A stretch of DNA of 20,093 bases. Origin: Firmicutes bacterium UBA6226 (GTDB lineage Bacteria; Bacillota_A; Clostridia; Peptostreptococcales; Acidaminobacteraceae). This document shows positions 8,122 to 15,164 of this stretch, one piece after another. The stretch covers positions 1-20,093 of the forward strand of contig DJWQ01000044.1 of NCBI GenBank assembly GCA_002441045.1, read 5' to 3'. The position numbers and the translations under genes were made by a program. The stretch's first letter is position 1. Each line of letters begins with the position of its first letter. The notes beneath the pieces were generated by a model. That model made no database searches. It was given only the letters and a program-made list of their open reading frames with translations, and was not told the origin of the DNA.

Positions 8122-8905
8122 AATTCAACCCCTTTAAGAAGCTTCTTCTATGCTCAGGCAAAATTCCATATTGTCTTATCGCTTGGTAATGCTGATCAGT
8201 TCCATAGCCTTTATGTGAAGCAAGTCCATACATTGGATACTTTTTATCCATCTCCTTAAGCATCCGATCTCTTGTCACTTTTGCTATAATAGATGCGGCT
8301 GCTATACTAACACTTCTTGAATCCCCTTTAATCAAGCTTTCTTGTGCAATAGAGATTTCATTCAATTTAACCGCATCAATTAACAAATAATCAGGTGATA
8401 CTGTCATTGCCTCAATTGCTCTTTTCATAGCCAGTTTCGTAGCATTTAAAATATTAATCATGTCAATTTCTTCATGTGATGCGACGCCTACACCATATGC
8501 CACAGCCTGTGAAATAATCCTTTCATACAGAGCTTCCCGCTGTGTTTCACTTAATTTTTTAGAATCATCGATGCCAGTGATATCCATGTCTTCTGGTAAA
8601 ACAACAGATGCAGCTACAACTGGTCCAATTAATGGTCCTCGTCCAGCTTCATCTAAACCAGCGATTACTTTATACCCACTGATCTTAGCTTGATTTTCAA
8701 ATTCAACAATTTTAGCCAAACGATCTTGTTCCTTTTCATAGCCTGCAATTTGTTTTTCAACCTGGAATGCCATTTTATTGATGCTTTGACGAGAATCATT
8801 TTTTAAAGCTTCTAACCACAGATATTTTTCCTCAATAGGTGTACTTATAATTGCTGCTTTAATCTCTGAAACCTTCATATCATTTAATTGAGGTACTGAT
8901 GTCAT
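8102..8905 (-). CDS. rnhB: Ribonuclease HII
   Basis: RNase HII cuts RNA in RNA-DNA hybrids and removes single ribonucleotides misincorporated in DNA. The 267-residue protein has the roughly 75-residue N-terminal extension seen in Bacillus-type enzymes, then the catalytic domain. DEAGRGPLIGPVVAA begins at 85 (metal ligands Asp85 and Glu86). DDSKKLSETQRE lies at 113-124, Asp177 in LLIDA, and Asp213 in AKVTRDR. The C-terminal GLASHKGYGTDQHYQAI (227-243) is the family substrate-binding region. ATG start with GGAGGG upstream. It lies 12 bases after ylqF, and its last codons overlap the start of ylqG. Confidence 0.97.
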   Translation of the reverse strand: MTSVPQLNDMKVSEIKAAIISTPIEEKYLWLEALKNDSRQSINKMAFQVEKQIAGYEKEQDRLAKIVEFENQAKISGYKVIAGLDEAGRGPLIGPVVAASVVLPEDMDITGIDDSKKLSETQREALYERIISQAVAYGVGVASHEEIDMINILNATKLAMKRAIEAMTVSPDYLLIDAVKLNEISIAQESLIKGDSRSVSIAAASIIAKVTRDRMLKEMDKKYPMYGLASHKGYGTDQHYQAIRQYGILPEHRRSFLKGLNYEDNAK

Positions 8906-8917
8906 ACGCCCTCCATC

Positions 8918-9835
8918 TTAGTTGTCTTTATTTGATTCTAGCTCTGTTTCTCTTAGTTCCTTAGCTGCAGCAATAGACTTAGGCGTTTCCAAAGTGATTT
9001 TACCAATTAAACCTTTTCTAAACTCATCGACGATTAGTCTAGAAGCCTTCTCTAAATCAACTTCATTTCCCTTGACCAAACACCCTCTTTTACGTCCAAT
9101 CTCAGTCATAATTGCAACAGTATGATCAGGTTCTTCATCTGGTTCAATCTCTTGTAATTTATATCGGTCATTAAATAAATTTTCATAATCATCATTTAAC
9201 AACTGTATCAAATGAAATGCGATTTCTTCAATATTAATTACTTCGTCTTTGATTGCCCCCGAGCTTGCAAGCTTAATCCCTGTGATATCCTCTTCAATTT
9301 TGGGCCACAAAATACCAGGGGTATCAAATAATTCGATCTCTTTATTGATCCGAATCCATTGCTTTCCTCTTGTAACACCAGGTTTGTTGCCTGTTTTTGC
9401 GGCATTTTTGCCTGCCAGTTTGTTAATTAACGACGATTTACCTACATTGGGTATTCCGACGATCATAACACGTATGGGTCTAATCAAACGACCTTGTCTC
9501 TTTGCTTTTTCTATAACATCAACCGCTAACAGCTTTGCTTCATTTACAAGCTGAGGAACACCTTCACCCGATAGCGCATTTATAGGAATCGCCTTTATCC
9601 CTTTATCGGCATAATCAGCAATCCACATACGTGTTCTCACCGGATCAGCAAGGTCAAATTTATTCAGAGCGACCAACCTCTTTTTATGTCCAATCAATGC
9701 ATCAAATTGAGGATTTCGACTACTTATAGGAATTCTTGCGTCTAAAAGTTCGATTACAACATCCACCAACTTCAAATTGGCTTCAATTAAATCCTTCGTT
9801 TTTTTCATGTGCCCTGGATACCAGTTTATACTCAT
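8918..9835 (-). CDS. ylqF: Ribosome biogenesis GTPase YlqF (RbgA)
   Basis: RbgA is a circularly permuted GTPase required for late assembly of the 50S subunit in Bacillus. The 305-residue protein shows the permuted motif order: N-terminal INWYPGHM (3-10), G4 NKFD (58-61), then G1 GIPNVGKSS (127-135), G2 around Thr155 in PGVTRG, and G3 DTPG (171-174). The C-terminal RNA-binding ANTAR-like helical domain spans about 195-295. ATG start with GAGGAG seven bases upstream. It is the first gene after the AT-rich gap downstream of rplS and probably leads the unit with rnhB, ylqG, ylqH and yraN. Confidence 0.96.
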   Translation of the reverse strand: MSINWYPGHMKKTKDLIEANLKLVDVVIELLDARIPISSRNPQFDALIGHKKRLVALNKFDLADPVRTRMWIADYADKGIKAIPINALSGEGVPQLVNEAKLLAVDVIEKAKRQGRLIRPIRVMIVGIPNVGKSSLINKLAGKNAAKTGNKPGVTRGKQWIRINKEIELFDTPGILWPKIEEDITGIKLASSGAIKDEVINIEEIAFHLIQLLNDDYENLFNDRYKLQEIEPDEEPDHTVAIMTEIGRKRGCLVKGNEVDLEKASRLIVDEFRKGLIGKITLETPKSIAAAKELRETELESNKDN

Positions 9836-10089
9836 AATATCTCCTCTATTTCAATTAAAAAATCAATAAGGTAAGTTATTTATACGCTTATATCATTTTA
9901 TCATAATATGCGTTTTTCTATACATTTCTATTATTTCTATCTACAATAATATATTAACTAAAGCCTTGTTCAATATTATATCAAATAAAGCCTTCTTTAA
10001 TATTATATCAATTAACCTCACCCTAATTATAATATCCGTTAATCCACTTTAATATGGTCACGGTTAATCTATTTACTCTATATAAATCT
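9836..10089. other. AT-rich non-coding gap between rplS and ylqF
   Basis: No open reading frame with a ribosome binding site is visible on either strand. The gap holds the 27-base repeats, several TATAAT-like boxes on the minus strand that could start the ylqF unit, and a weak inverted repeat ACGC...GCGT (9884-9913) followed by T residues on the plus strand. One possible minus-strand promoter is TTGAAC with a 16-base spacer to TATTAT, just downstream of the repeats. In many clostridia lepB (signal peptidase I) sits here; none is present. Confidence 0.7.
9959..10012. repeat. Two tandem 27-base repeats containing TATAAT
   Basis: Copies at 9959-9985 and 9986-10012 differ at about three to four positions and share the core TAAAGCCTT...AATATTATATCAA. 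More degenerate traces follow from 10013 to about 10088, with TAA-rich starts every 25-27 bases. On the minus strand each clear copy carries TGATATAAT (TATAAT at 9975-9980 and 10002-10007), an extended -10 box; a further TATAAT lies at 10026-10031. The repeats are non-coding and have no spacers, so they are not a CRISPR array. Confidence 0.75.
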
Positions 10090-10113
10090 AAAGGGACCTA
10101 TATAGGTCCCTTT
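10090..10113 (-). terminator. Hairpin terminator after rplS
   Basis: A perfect 10-bp inverted repeat AAAGGGACCT / AGGTCCCTTT (10090-10099 and 10104-10113, loop ATAT) lies 13 bases past the rplS stop. The GC-containing stem is strong. The minus-strand tail reads TTTAGATTTAT, so the U-run is interrupted, but position and stem support a terminator. Confidence 0.8.
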
Positions 10114-10126
10114 TGACTGCGTACAA

Positions 10127-10474
10127 TTATCTTTTTTCTTTAACTTTTGCCGCTTTACCAACTCTGTCTCTTAAGTAATTGAGTCTAGCTCTTCTTACTC
10201 TACCTTCTCTTACTACTTCGATTTTCTCGATTTTTGGAGAATGTAATGGCAAAGTTTTTTCAACGCCAACACCGTAAGAAATTTTTCTTACTGTGAAAGT
10301 TTCAGCAACACCGCCGTTTTGTCTTTTCATGACAACGCCTTCGAATAACTGAATTCTTTCTCTTTTACCCTCTTTAACTTTTAAGTGCACTTTAATCGTA
10401 TCACCTACATTAAATTGAGGAATATCATTTCTTAATTGTTCGTTATCGATAGTTTTGATGATATTTTGGTTCAT
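10127..10474 (-). CDS. rplS: 50S ribosomal protein L19
   Basis: L19 binds 23S rRNA at the 30S-50S interface. The 115-residue length is standard. The conserved core runs from about 20 to 105, including the [20 protein letters not shown] segment (20-39), [12 protein letters not shown] (44-55), [20 protein letters not shown] (59-78) and the basic end [23 protein letters not shown] start with a very strong AAGGAGG upstream. It has its own promoter overlapping the trmD stop, a roughly 75-base leader and a terminator, so it can be expressed as a single-gene unit as well as by read-through from trmD. Confidence 0.98.
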   Translation of the reverse strand: MNQNIIKTIDNEQLRNDIPQFNVGDTIKVHLKVKEGKRERIQLFEGVVMKRQNGGVAETFTVRKISYGVGVEKTLPLHSPKIEKIEVVREGRVRRARLNYLRDRVGKAAKVKEKR

Positions 10475-10550
10475 ATTAACTACCTCCTTTCCTCGTAGAT
10501 GTTCTTAACGACGTATAACGCCAACAGAGGACCATCCGTAATACAACAAT
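10475..10550 (-). promoter_or_regulatory. Structured rplS 5' leader, probable L19 leader
   Basis: The transcript from the rplS promoter would carry about 75 bases before the start codon. It contains GGATGGTCCTCTGTT (about 10521-10535), a GGCG-TTATA-CGTC hairpin and GATG/CATC closing pairs, then GAGGA and the AAGGAGG Shine-Dalgarno. TCCTC can pair with GAGGA or with the Shine-Dalgarno itself, which would allow L19-controlled translation. Rfam describes an L19 leader in Firmicutes at this position; the match here is from memory of the motif and needs a covariance-model check. Confidence 0.55.
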
Positions 10551-10554
10551 CGTT

Positions 10555-10583
10555 ATTATATCATTAACACCCTAGGTTTACAA
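10555..10583 (-). promoter_or_regulatory. Extended -10 promoter of rplS
   Basis: On the minus strand TTGTAA (10578-10583) is followed after exactly 17 bases by TATAAT (10555-10560), preceded by TGA to give the extended -10 form TGATATAAT. The -35 overlaps the TAA stop codon of trmD. The start of transcription would be near 10547-10550. Confidence 0.8.
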
Positions 10584-11312
10584 GATTTTTTTTATGATCT
10601 CGCGTACCTTTTTGCTATGATCACCTTTAATATATGTTTCAAACAAATCAGGACGTCTCTCTTTTGTAATTTTAAGTGCTTGTTCAAGACGCCAGTCATA
10701 TATTTTTGCATGATTTCCGGATAAAAGAACCTCAGGTACCACGTTGCCATCATAATCTGTTGGACGTGTATAATGTGGGTACTCTAACAGTCCCATAGCG
10801 AAGCTTTCTTCCTCAGACGAATCTGAGTTCTTTAAAACCTCAGAAACCAACCTACTGACACTATCTACAACTACCATTGCAGCAAGCTCTCCGCCTGTAA
10901 GTACATAGTCACCGATAGATAGCTCTTCGTCAACGTAGTTGTCAATAAATCTTTGATCAACACCCTCATAATGACCACATACTAAGATGAGTTCATCATA
11001 GGTTGAAAGCTCAATCACTTTATCGTGTGTCAAAGTTTCACCTCGCGGCGAAAGATAAATCACGCGTTTCAAATGATTTTCCTCTACAACAATGCTTCTA
11101 AGTGCATCTTTCAATGGTTGAACAGCCATAACCATACCAGCGCCACCACCAAATGGGGCGTCGTCTACCTTTTTATGCTTATCCAAAGAAAAATCCCTGA
11201 TTTGAATTGTATTCAGCTTAATCAAATCGCTTTGTGTTGCACGACCAATAATACTCGTCTGTTTAAAAGATTCAAACTGTTCAGGAAACAATGTCATAAT
11301 GTGAAAGATCAT
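10578..11312 (-). CDS. trmD: tRNA (guanine-N1-)-methyltransferase TrmD
   Basis: TrmD uses S-adenosylmethionine to form m1G37 in tRNAs that have G at position 36, which prevents +1 frameshifting. The 244-residue protein is a SPOUT methyltransferase that acts as a dimer. Visible motifs are PFGGGAGM (53-60), LSPRGE (88-92), CGHYEGVDQR (112-121), the trefoil-knot IGDYVLTGGE (133-142) and YTRP (181-184), with the C-terminal GNHAKI...WR (199-208). The ATG start overlaps the rimM stop by four bases (ATGA), the usual rimM-trmD coupling. The stop codon lies within the -35 of the rplS promoter. Confidence 0.98.
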   Translation of the reverse strand: MIFHIMTLFPEQFESFKQTSIIGRATQSDLIKLNTIQIRDFSLDKHKKVDDAPFGGGAGMVMAVQPLKDALRSIVVEENHLKRVIYLSPRGETLTHDKVIELSTYDELILVCGHYEGVDQRFIDNYVDEELSIGDYVLTGGELAAMVVVDSVSRLVSEVLKNSDSSEEESFAMGLLEYPHYTRPTDYDGNVVPEVLLSGNHAKIYDWRLEQALKITKERRPDLFETYIKGDHSKKVREIIKKIL

Positions 11313-11812
11313 TCCAACATCCCCTCAATCAAATGTACGATGATTTTTTTATTCTTGATATCGATCTTTTTTACGAACTCATCTACAACCGGCAACAAGA
11401 ACACACCGCCTTGAACGCGGTTGATTTCATAAAGATCTTGAGCTGTGTTTTGAAGAACATCCTTTAACACACCTAGCTTTTCGCCTGATTCATCGTAGAT
11501 TTCACAACCGATCAAATCGACGATATAGTGTCCTTCGCCATCATCAGGTGCATCCTGTCTTTCGATATAGACATTTTTATTAATAAATGCAGCAATCTGA
11601 TTGATATCATTATAGTCACTGAATTTTACTAAAACCATGCCCTTATGCGCTCTAGCAGATTGCAGCTTATACTTTACTTTGCCAAATCCTTCTATATATA
11701 AATAATCAAAGTCAGCAAATTTTTCGATGTCGTCAGTATAGGGATAAATTTTAACTTCTCCCTTTATACCATGTGTATTTACAATTTTTCCGATATTAAA
11801 ACAATTTTCCAT
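11309..11812 (-). CDS. rimM: 16S rRNA processing/maturation factor RimM
   Basis: RimM helps assemble the 3' head domain of the 30S subunit and binds S19. The 167-residue protein has the RimM N-terminal beta barrel, with GKIVNTHGIKGEVKI at 8-22, and a PRC-barrel domain from about 93 to 165 (GHYIVDLIGCEIYDESGEKL). ATG start with GGAGG five bases upstream. It overlaps trmD by four bases, so the two are translated together. The 69-base gap before it contains a strong hairpin, and no ylqD gene stands between khpA and rimM as it does in B. subtilis. Confidence 0.97.
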   Translation of the reverse strand: MENCFNIGKIVNTHGIKGEVKIYPYTDDIEKFADFDYLYIEGFGKVKYKLQSARAHKGMVLVKFSDYNDINQIAAFINKNVYIERQDAPDDGEGHYIVDLIGCEIYDESGEKLGVLKDVLQNTAQDLYEINRVQGGVFLLPVVDEFVKKIDIKNKKIIVHLIEGMLE

Positions 11813-11843
11813 TAAGCCTCCGCGGAAAAGTTCTTATGAAAAT

Positions 11844-11870
11844 AGCTATTCTGAGAGTCTCAAAATAGCT
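11844..11870 (-). other. Strong RNA hairpin between khpA and rimM
   Basis: In minus-strand RNA AGCUAUUUUGAG (11870 downward) pairs over 12 positions with CUCAGAAUAGCU, including one G-U pair, with a three-base loop. The sequence after it is AUUUUCAU, a short U-stretch. It lies 11 bases past the khpA stop and about 30 bases before the rimM Shine-Dalgarno. It could be a partial terminator, an mRNA-processing or stability element, or a protein-binding site. Confidence 0.6.
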
Positions 11871-11881
11871 AGTGTCATTCA

Positions 11882-12112
11882 TTATTGTATAATCTCTACA
11901 ACAACTCTTTTATTTTCTTTAGTTGCAGCAGCCTTGACAACCGTACGAATTGCCTTAGCGATCCTGCCTTGTTTACCAATCACCTTGCCCATATCTTCTG
12001 GAGCAACCTTAAGCTCAATGATAACTGATTGAGATCCCTCAACCTCTCTCACTTCAACGCTTTCTGGATGATCAACCAAGGAAGCCGCAATGATTTTTAC
12101 CAATTCGCTCAT
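11882..12112 (-). CDS. khpA: KH-domain RNA-binding protein KhpA (YlqC)
   Basis: A 76-residue single KH domain protein. In other Firmicutes KhpA pairs with KhpB (Jag) and binds many RNAs, affecting cell elongation and division. The RNA-binding GxxG loop is GKQG at 46-49 within MGKVIGKQGRIAKAI, preceded by the SVIIELKVAPED strand-turn. ATG start with GAGGTG upstream, 17 bases after rpsP. Position between rpsP and rimM is conserved across Firmicutes and fits a ribosome- or RNA-linked role. Confidence 0.95.
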   Translation of the reverse strand: MSELVKIIAASLVDHPESVEVREVEGSQSVIIELKVAPEDMGKVIGKQGRIAKAIRTVVKAAATKENKRVVVEIIQ

Positions 12113-12129
12113 TTAATCACCTCGTATGC

Positions 12130-12381
12130 TTACTTAGCTTCGTATACGCCATGTTTTTTGAAAAGCGCTTTAACGGTCTCAGTAGGTTGTGCACCATTGT
12201 TTAACCATTGATTTGCTTTTTCAACGTCAAGTTTAACTTGCTCACCTTCAGCAACTGGGTTGAAGTAACCGATTTGGTCGATGAATTTACCATCTCTAGG
12301 AGATCTAGAATCCGCAACAACAACTCTATAGAAAGGTTTTTTCTTAGAACCCATTCTTGTTAATCTGATTTTAACTGCCAT
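12130..12381 (-). CDS. rpsP: 30S ribosomal protein S16
   Basis: S16 is an early-binding protein of the 30S body. From ATG at 12379-12381 the product has 83 residues and begins [20 protein letters not shown], the conserved N-terminus. The family signature [20 protein letters not shown] follows. An in-frame GTG lies nine bases upstream (12388-12390), but it is part of the Shine-Dalgarno AAGGAGGTG and is rejected as the start. It follows ffh by about 65 bases, a gap holding a small CCAG/CTGG hairpin, and precedes khpA. Confidence 0.97.
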   Translation of the reverse strand: MAVKIRLTRMGSKKKPFYRVVVADSRSPRDGKFIDQIGYFNPVAEGEQVKLDVEKANQWLNNGAQPTETVKALFKKHGVYEAK

Positions 12382-12446
12382 TTTTTTCACCTCCTTAAAT
12401 TTACCTTATCAATAACACCAGGTTTTCTGGCATTTAATTGCTTTAT

Positions 12447-13790
12447 TTAGAAGAACGGAAATTTCATCCCGCCGCCTCTTTTCATTTTCTTTTCCATTCC
12501 GCCAAATTGCTTCATCATTTTTTTCGACTGATCGAATTGTTTGAGTAAGCGATTGACCTCTGAAACATGAACGCCTGCTCCTGCAGCAATTCTTTTCTTT
12601 CTGCTGCCGTTGATAATATCCGGATCGACACGTTCCTTTTTCGTCATAGATTGAATAATTGCTTTAGTTCTTAATAAGTCCTTGTCATTAACTTCAAGTC
12701 CTTTTAAAGCTTTGTTATTGTTCATTCCAGGAATCATACCTAAAAGATCACTGATTGAGCCCATCTTTTGGATCTGTTCCAACTGATCAAGAAAATCCTC
12801 CAAATCAAAAGATTGGGTTTTCATTTTCTTTTCAAGCTTCTTCGCTTTTTCTTCGTCGAAGTTTTCTTGCGCCTTCTCTATAAGAGATAAGACATCGCCC
12901 ATCCCCAAGATACGAGAAGCCATACGATCTGGATAAAACTCTTCAATATCTGTTAATTTTTCACCGACACAAGCAAACTTAATCGGTTTACCTGTAACCG
13001 CTCTAACAGAAAGCGCTGCACCACCACGGGTATCGCCATCGAGCTTAGTTAAAATAACGCCACTTACTTCTAATTGGCTATTAAAATGCTCTGCTACATT
13101 AACAGCATCTTGACCTGTCATTGAATCTAGTACCAGTAAAATCTCGTTTGGTTTTACAGTTTCTTTGATTTCGATCAATTCTTGCATCAACGCTTCATCG
13201 ATGTGTAAACGACCAGCGGTATCTATAATCACAACGTCATTACTAAATCTGACGGCATGTGCTAAACCTTGTTTTGCAATTTCTACTGGACTCACTTGAT
13301 TACCAAGTTCAAACACAGGCACATCAACTTTTTCGCCGACAACCTTTAACTGTTGAATCGCAGCAGGTCTGTAAACGTCACACGCTACTAAAAGTGGGCG
13401 TTTACCTTGTTTTTTTAGAAGACTTCCAAGCTTACCACAAGTTGTTGTTTTACCAGCTCCTTGTAAACCTGCCATCATAATAACAGTAGGCGGTTTAGAA
13501 CCAAAGTCAATTTTACTTTGTGTCTTACCCATTAAATTGGTTAACTCCTCGTTAACTAATTTAACCACTTGTTGGCCAGGTGTAAGACTTTTCATAACCG
13601 ATTCGCCAATGGCTCTTTCAGTTAAAGTATTGATAAAGTCTTTGACAACCTTAAAGTTAACATCAGCTTCTAAAAGCGCTAATTTAACCTCTCTCATGGC
13701 GTCTTTTACATCTTTTTCAGTAAGTTTGCCTTTACCTCTTAATTGACTAAAGGCACCCTGTAGTTTTTCAGCTAAATTTTCAAATGCCAC
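12447..13790 (-). CDS. ffh: Signal recognition particle protein Ffh
   Basis: Ffh is the GTPase of the signal recognition particle; with the 4.5S/6S RNA it binds signal sequences of nascent membrane and secreted proteins and docks with FtsY. The 447-residue protein has the N domain (about 1-95), the G domain with G1 GLQGAGKTT (108-116), DVYRPAA (138-144), DTAGR (190-194) and TKLD (248-251), and the methionine-rich M domain (about 305-447). The M domain includes the RNA-binding SRKKRIAAGAG (396-406). The start is GTG at 13788-13790, with AGGAGG seven bases upstream. The upstream ylxM ends 16 bases before it. The SRP RNA gene is not in this window. Confidence 0.97.
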   Translation of the reverse strand: MAFENLAEKLQGAFSQLRGKGKLTEKDVKDAMREVKLALLEADVNFKVVKDFINTLTERAIGESVMKSLTPGQQVVKLVNEELTNLMGKTQSKIDFGSKPPTVIMMAGLQGAGKTTTCGKLGSLLKKQGKRPLLVACDVYRPAAIQQLKVVGEKVDVPVFELGNQVSPVEIAKQGLAHAVRFSNDVVIIDTAGRLHIDEALMQELIEIKETVKPNEILLVLDSMTGQDAVNVAEHFNSQLEVSGVILTKLDGDTRGGAALSVRAVTGKPIKFACVGEKLTDIEEFYPDRMASRILGMGDVLSLIEKAQENFDEEKAKKLEKKMKTQSFDLEDFLDQLEQIQKMGSISDLLGMIPGMNNNKALKGLEVNDKDLLRTKAIIQSMTKKERVDPDIINGSRKKRIAAGAGVHVSEVNRLLKQFDQSKKMMKQFGGMEKKMKRGGGMKFPFF

Positions 13791-13806
13791 TCAATGCCCT
13801 CCTGTG

Positions 13807-14148
13807 TCACTCAATTTCAGTAAGCACAATCTTTTTAATTGTGTCTATGAGTTCGTTTGATCGAGTTGACTCATACTCGTTGATACATTCAAGAATTCTC
13901 TCAAACGCCTTTTGTTTATCAGAAAAGCGTTCGTATAGTCCAAGTTGTTCCTCATAATGTTCGAGGACTTTCTCAGTTCTCTTTATCGTATCGTGAACGG
14001 CTTGACGACTTATACTATGCACTTCTGATATTTCACCCAATGAGTAATCCATATTACAATACAAATCCATAATCTCATTTTGCTTATCTGTCAACATGCG
14101 ACCATAAAAAGCATAAAGTGCATCTAATCTCATTTTTTTCTCAAACAT
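13807..14148 (-). CDS. ylxM: YlxM family helix-turn-helix protein, SRP-associated
   Basis: A 113-residue member of the YlxM/p13 family. Streptococcal YlxM binds SRP RNA and SRP-FtsY and modulates SRP function; the family resembles sigma-70 region 4. A helix-turn-helix lies at about 35-57 (YSLGEISEVHSISRQAVHDT), followed by a helical, charged C-terminus. ATG start at 14146-14148 with GAGG six bases upstream; a second in-frame ATG is M6. It is the first gene after a perfect sigma-A promoter, but the expected transcription start falls in or next to the GAGG, so the leader would be only about 5-9 bases. That makes M1 versus M6 a genuine question. ffh follows directly. Confidence 0.93.
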   Translation of the reverse strand: MFEKKMRLDALYAFYGRMLTDKQNEIMDLYCNMDYSLGEISEVHSISRQAVHDTIKRTEKVLEHYEEQLGLYERFSDKQKAFERILECINEYESTRSNELIDTIKKIVLTEIE

Positions 14149-14161
14149 AGTATCCTCACAA

Positions 14162-14190
14162 ATTATAATTCATATTAGAGGGTGTGTCAA
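14162..14190 (-). promoter_or_regulatory. Perfect consensus sigma-A promoter for ylxM-ffh
   Basis: On the minus strand TTGACA (14185-14190) is separated by exactly 17 bases from TATAAT (14162-14167), matching the housekeeping consensus in all 12 positions. It lies in the 71-base gap between the ftsY stop and ylxM. The predicted start of transcription is near 14155, only about 7 bases before the ylxM start codon. Confidence 0.85.
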
Positions 14191-14219
14191 GCATTTTTGC
14201 TTTACATTTATTCTTAATA

Positions 14220-15137
14220 TTAATTGAACAATGCCTCGACAAATTCATGAGGATCGAACGTCTGCAAATCCTCGACCGCCTCACCGACACCGATTAATTT
14301 CACAGGTATATTCAGCTCATGATTGATCGCCATAACAACGCCACCTTTAGCAGTACCATCTAATTTTGTTAAAACAATACCTGTAATATTAGCCGCTTCG
14401 TTAAAAACTTTAGCTTGTTGAATCGCATTTTGTCCCGTAGTTGCATCCAGTACCAAAAGAACCTCACGTTTTGCATCTGGATACTCTCTGTCAATGATTC
14501 TAAAAACTTTTGAAAGCTCATTCATTAGATTCACTTTATTGTGAAGCCTTCCAGCAGTATCGCAGATTAAAACATCAATTTTTCTAGCCTTTGCTGCCTG
14601 AATGGCATCGAAGATAACCGCCGCTGGGTCCGATCCTTCTGATTGATGAATCACATTAACGCCTACTCGATCTCCCCAAATCTTAAGCTGATCAATGGCA
14701 GCTGCTCTGAAAGTATCTGCCGCTGCTATTAATACTGATTTGCCTTCTGATTTAAGATGTTGTGCAATTTTACCGATCGAAGTGGTTTTACCTACTCCAT
14801 TGACACCAATCACCATTACAATCGTTGGTACGTCGCCTACGTTAAATGGTTCGCTGTTGTTCTCCCTTAACATTTCTTCAACAACTTCCTTAAAAACGCC
14901 TTTAACTTCACTTGCATCTTTAACTTTTCTGATTCTAAGTGTTTCTCTAAGACGTTCTATTAGCTTATGTGTAGTTGGTACGCCAACATCAGCCATAACT
15001 AATATTTCTTCAAGTTCATCGAAAAGTTCATCATCGATTTCACCATAATTATTGAATAAGTCATCGATTTTATCCGTTATACCTTTGCGCGTTTTATCTA
15101 GACCCTCTTTAAGTTTATTAAAAAATGAAAATGCCAT
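14220..15137 (-). CDS. ftsY: Signal recognition particle receptor FtsY
   Basis: FtsY is the membrane-associated SRP receptor GTPase that pairs with Ffh to hand ribosomes to the Sec translocon. The 305-residue protein is the short form typical of Firmicutes, without the long acidic A domain of E. coli. An amphipathic N-terminus (MAFSFFNKLKEGL) probably touches the membrane. The N domain is about 20-95. The G domain has G1 GVNGVGKTT (111-119), DTFRAAA (141-147), DTAGR (193-197) and TKLD (257-260). ATG start with AAGGAGG upstream, 27 bases after smc. Confidence 0.97.
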   Translation of the reverse strand: MAFSFFNKLKEGLDKTRKGITDKIDDLFNNYGEIDDELFDELEEILVMADVGVPTTHKLIERLRETLRIRKVKDASEVKGVFKEVVEEMLRENNSEPFNVGDVPTIVMVIGVNGVGKTTSIGKIAQHLKSEGKSVLIAAADTFRAAAIDQLKIWGDRVGVNVIHQSEGSDPAAVIFDAIQAAKARKIDVLICDTAGRLHNKVNLMNELSKVFRIIDREYPDAKREVLLVLDATTGQNAIQQAKVFNEAANITGIVLTKLDGTAKGGVVMAINHELNIPVKLIGVGEAVEDLQTFDPHEFVEALFN

Positions 15138-15164
15138 GGTGCCTCCTTAAATATTAGTTTACTT

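Noticed and set aside
9884..9913. Plus-strand terminator-like inverted repeat ending in T residues
   Set aside because: The stem is imperfect and A/T-rich apart from ACGC/GCGT, and there is no plus-strand transcript or gene for it to end.
9959..10088. CRISPR-like repeat array
   Set aside because: The repeats are directly adjacent without unique spacers, decay quickly along the array, and no cas gene is present.
11025..11414. 129-codon plus-strand open frame over the trmD/rimM junction
   Set aside because: It is antisense to two conserved genes, has no ribosome binding site and its translation resembles no protein family; it is a shadow of the minus-strand genes. The same applies to the plus-strand frames at 9249-9554 and 14695-15048.
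12382..12390. GTG at 12390 as the rpsP start
   Set aside because: It is part of the AAGGAGGTG Shine-Dalgarno; the ATG at 12381 gives the conserved MAVKIRL N-terminus.
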